A stretch of 14,182 nt of DNA from Candidatus Cloacimonadota bacterium (GTDB taxonomy: Bacteria; Cloacimonadota; Cloacimonadia; Cloacimonadales; Cloacimonadaceae). Location: positions 1 to 14,182 of the forward strand of contig JALNWR010000050.1 of NCBI GenBank assembly GCA_023230795.1, written 5' to 3'. Both the position numbers and the translations under genes were made by a program. Position 1 is the stretch's first letter, and each line of letters starts with the position of its first letter. This document shows, one piece after another, positions 13,626 to 14,182 of the stretch. Under the pieces are notes generated by a model. The model searched no databases, had not been told where the DNA came from, and worked only from the letters and a program-made list of their open reading frames with translations.

Positions 13626-14182
13626 GATTGATAATTTTGGTTTTACTTATGGTCGTTACCGTAGGCACATTGTTAGCAGATGATAATGCCTCGCTTGATA
13701 ATCTGTTTTCGGATACCGAGTTAGATGGTGCACCGTTCTCTGCTTGGGCAGCAGCTGGGTCAAACGCTGAGATAAGCTCTATTCGCGAGATTGATATTAT
13801 AAGCATTGAACCTATTGTTAGTTTTAACCCCATCACATCAGAATATGACACGACATCTTTTGTTAGCGCTATCCCCAACGACGATATAGATGACAGCGAT
13901 GTTTTCAATGATTTGATCGATTTTTTGAATAGTAGAAAGCTTAATGAAACTGACCATGTAAGAATTCACATCCCCGCCGGCGTCTATAACTTCAGTGATC
14001 AAATTGTTATGCACTCTAATATCAGCCTCAAAGGTGCCGGATCAAACTTAACAGAATTGAGGTTCTTGATCAGAGCGGATTCAACTGGTACAACCATGTC
14101 GGAAGCAGATTGTAAAAAGGATGCTATATTTGTTAATGGATCAGGGACACAACCAGCACAAAGAATTTACAATGTCGGCATA
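13622..14182 (+). CDS. Secreted protein resembling right-handed beta-helix families, N-terminal part
   Basis: The frame runs open from ATG 13622 to the window end, 187 residues, so the C-terminus is missing. Residues 1-19 form a Sec signal peptide (MRLIILVLLMVVTVGTLLA) with cleavage before DD. An acidic, low-conservation region follows to about 90. Then comes DVFNDLIDFLN and the segment VRIHIPAGVYNF (113-124) with SNISLKGAGSNLTELRF (132-148). A hydrophobic strand, then IPAGVY, then a G-x-G turn and a threonine is typical at the start of pectate-lyase-like beta-helix proteins. Such proteins bind or cut polysaccharides or serve as surface proteins, and the active residues would lie beyond the window. 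The best ribosome site is 19 bases upstream and fits another frame. It is the first gene after the double terminator. Confidence 0.72.
   Translation, partial: MRLIILVLLMVVTVGTLLADDNASLDNLFSDTELDGAPFSAWAAAGSNAEISSIREIDIISIEPIVSFNPITSEYDTTSFVSAIPNDDIDDSDVFNDLIDFLNSRKLNETDHVRIHIPAGVYNFSDQIVMHSNISLKGAGSNLTELRFLIRADSTGTTMSEADCKKDAIFVNGSGTQPAQRIYNVGI

Overview
The window looks like chromosome from a Gram-negative-type (diderm) bacterium of moderate G+C content. The sequence supports this through lipoprotein lipoboxes, Sec signal peptides, beta-rich proteins that look like outer-membrane proteins, strong AGGAGG ribosome binding sites and many overlapping genes. The standard genetic code is used, with TGA as a normal stop. 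The cmk-ispH-rpsA order and the family mix would fit a Cloacimonadota/FCB-type lineage, but that placement is inference and no marker gene proves it. No tRNA, rRNA, CRISPR array, insertion sequence or integrase was seen.

Layout. (1) 1-1655, minus strand: a tightly overlapping trio of a PHP-domain phosphoesterase, a small two-helix membrane protein, and the N-terminus of a MalY/PatB-type PLP C-S lyase cut by the window edge. (2) 1729-4882, plus strand: a class I methyltransferase, then a TetR regulator with its own likely promoter. The regulator overlaps a secreted beta-rich protein, which overlaps a polysaccharide-deacetylase lipoprotein. A bidirectional terminator (4885-4910) separates this block from the next. 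(3) 4941-11255, minus strand: the operon cmk - ispH - rpsA - PAP2 phosphatase - lemA. The first four genes overlap by 4, 7 and 1 bases. Ribosomal protein S1 is very large (949 aa) because of long acidic tails on both sides of six S1 domains, and the N-tail carries a 27-bp tandem repeat. A terminator-like hairpin lies inside the first codons of the PAP2 gene. (4) 11549-12361, plus: a lipoprotein of unknown function, divergent from cmk. (5) 12596-13381, plus: a consensus promoter overlapped by a perfect 14-bp palindrome drives two tandem paralogous small proteins with a DUF5320-like N-terminus. The second is RG-rich with a C-terminal coiled coil, and two hairpin terminators follow. (6) 13608-14182, plus: a five-codon leader ORF, or a one-base frameshift, leads into a secreted protein resembling right-handed beta-helix families, cut by the window end.

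The most unusual parts are the tandem DUF5320-like pair with its operator-like promoter, the terminator-like hairpin at the rpsA/PAP2 junction, and the split start of the beta-helix gene. The rest is translation, isoprenoid and nucleotide housekeeping plus envelope proteins.
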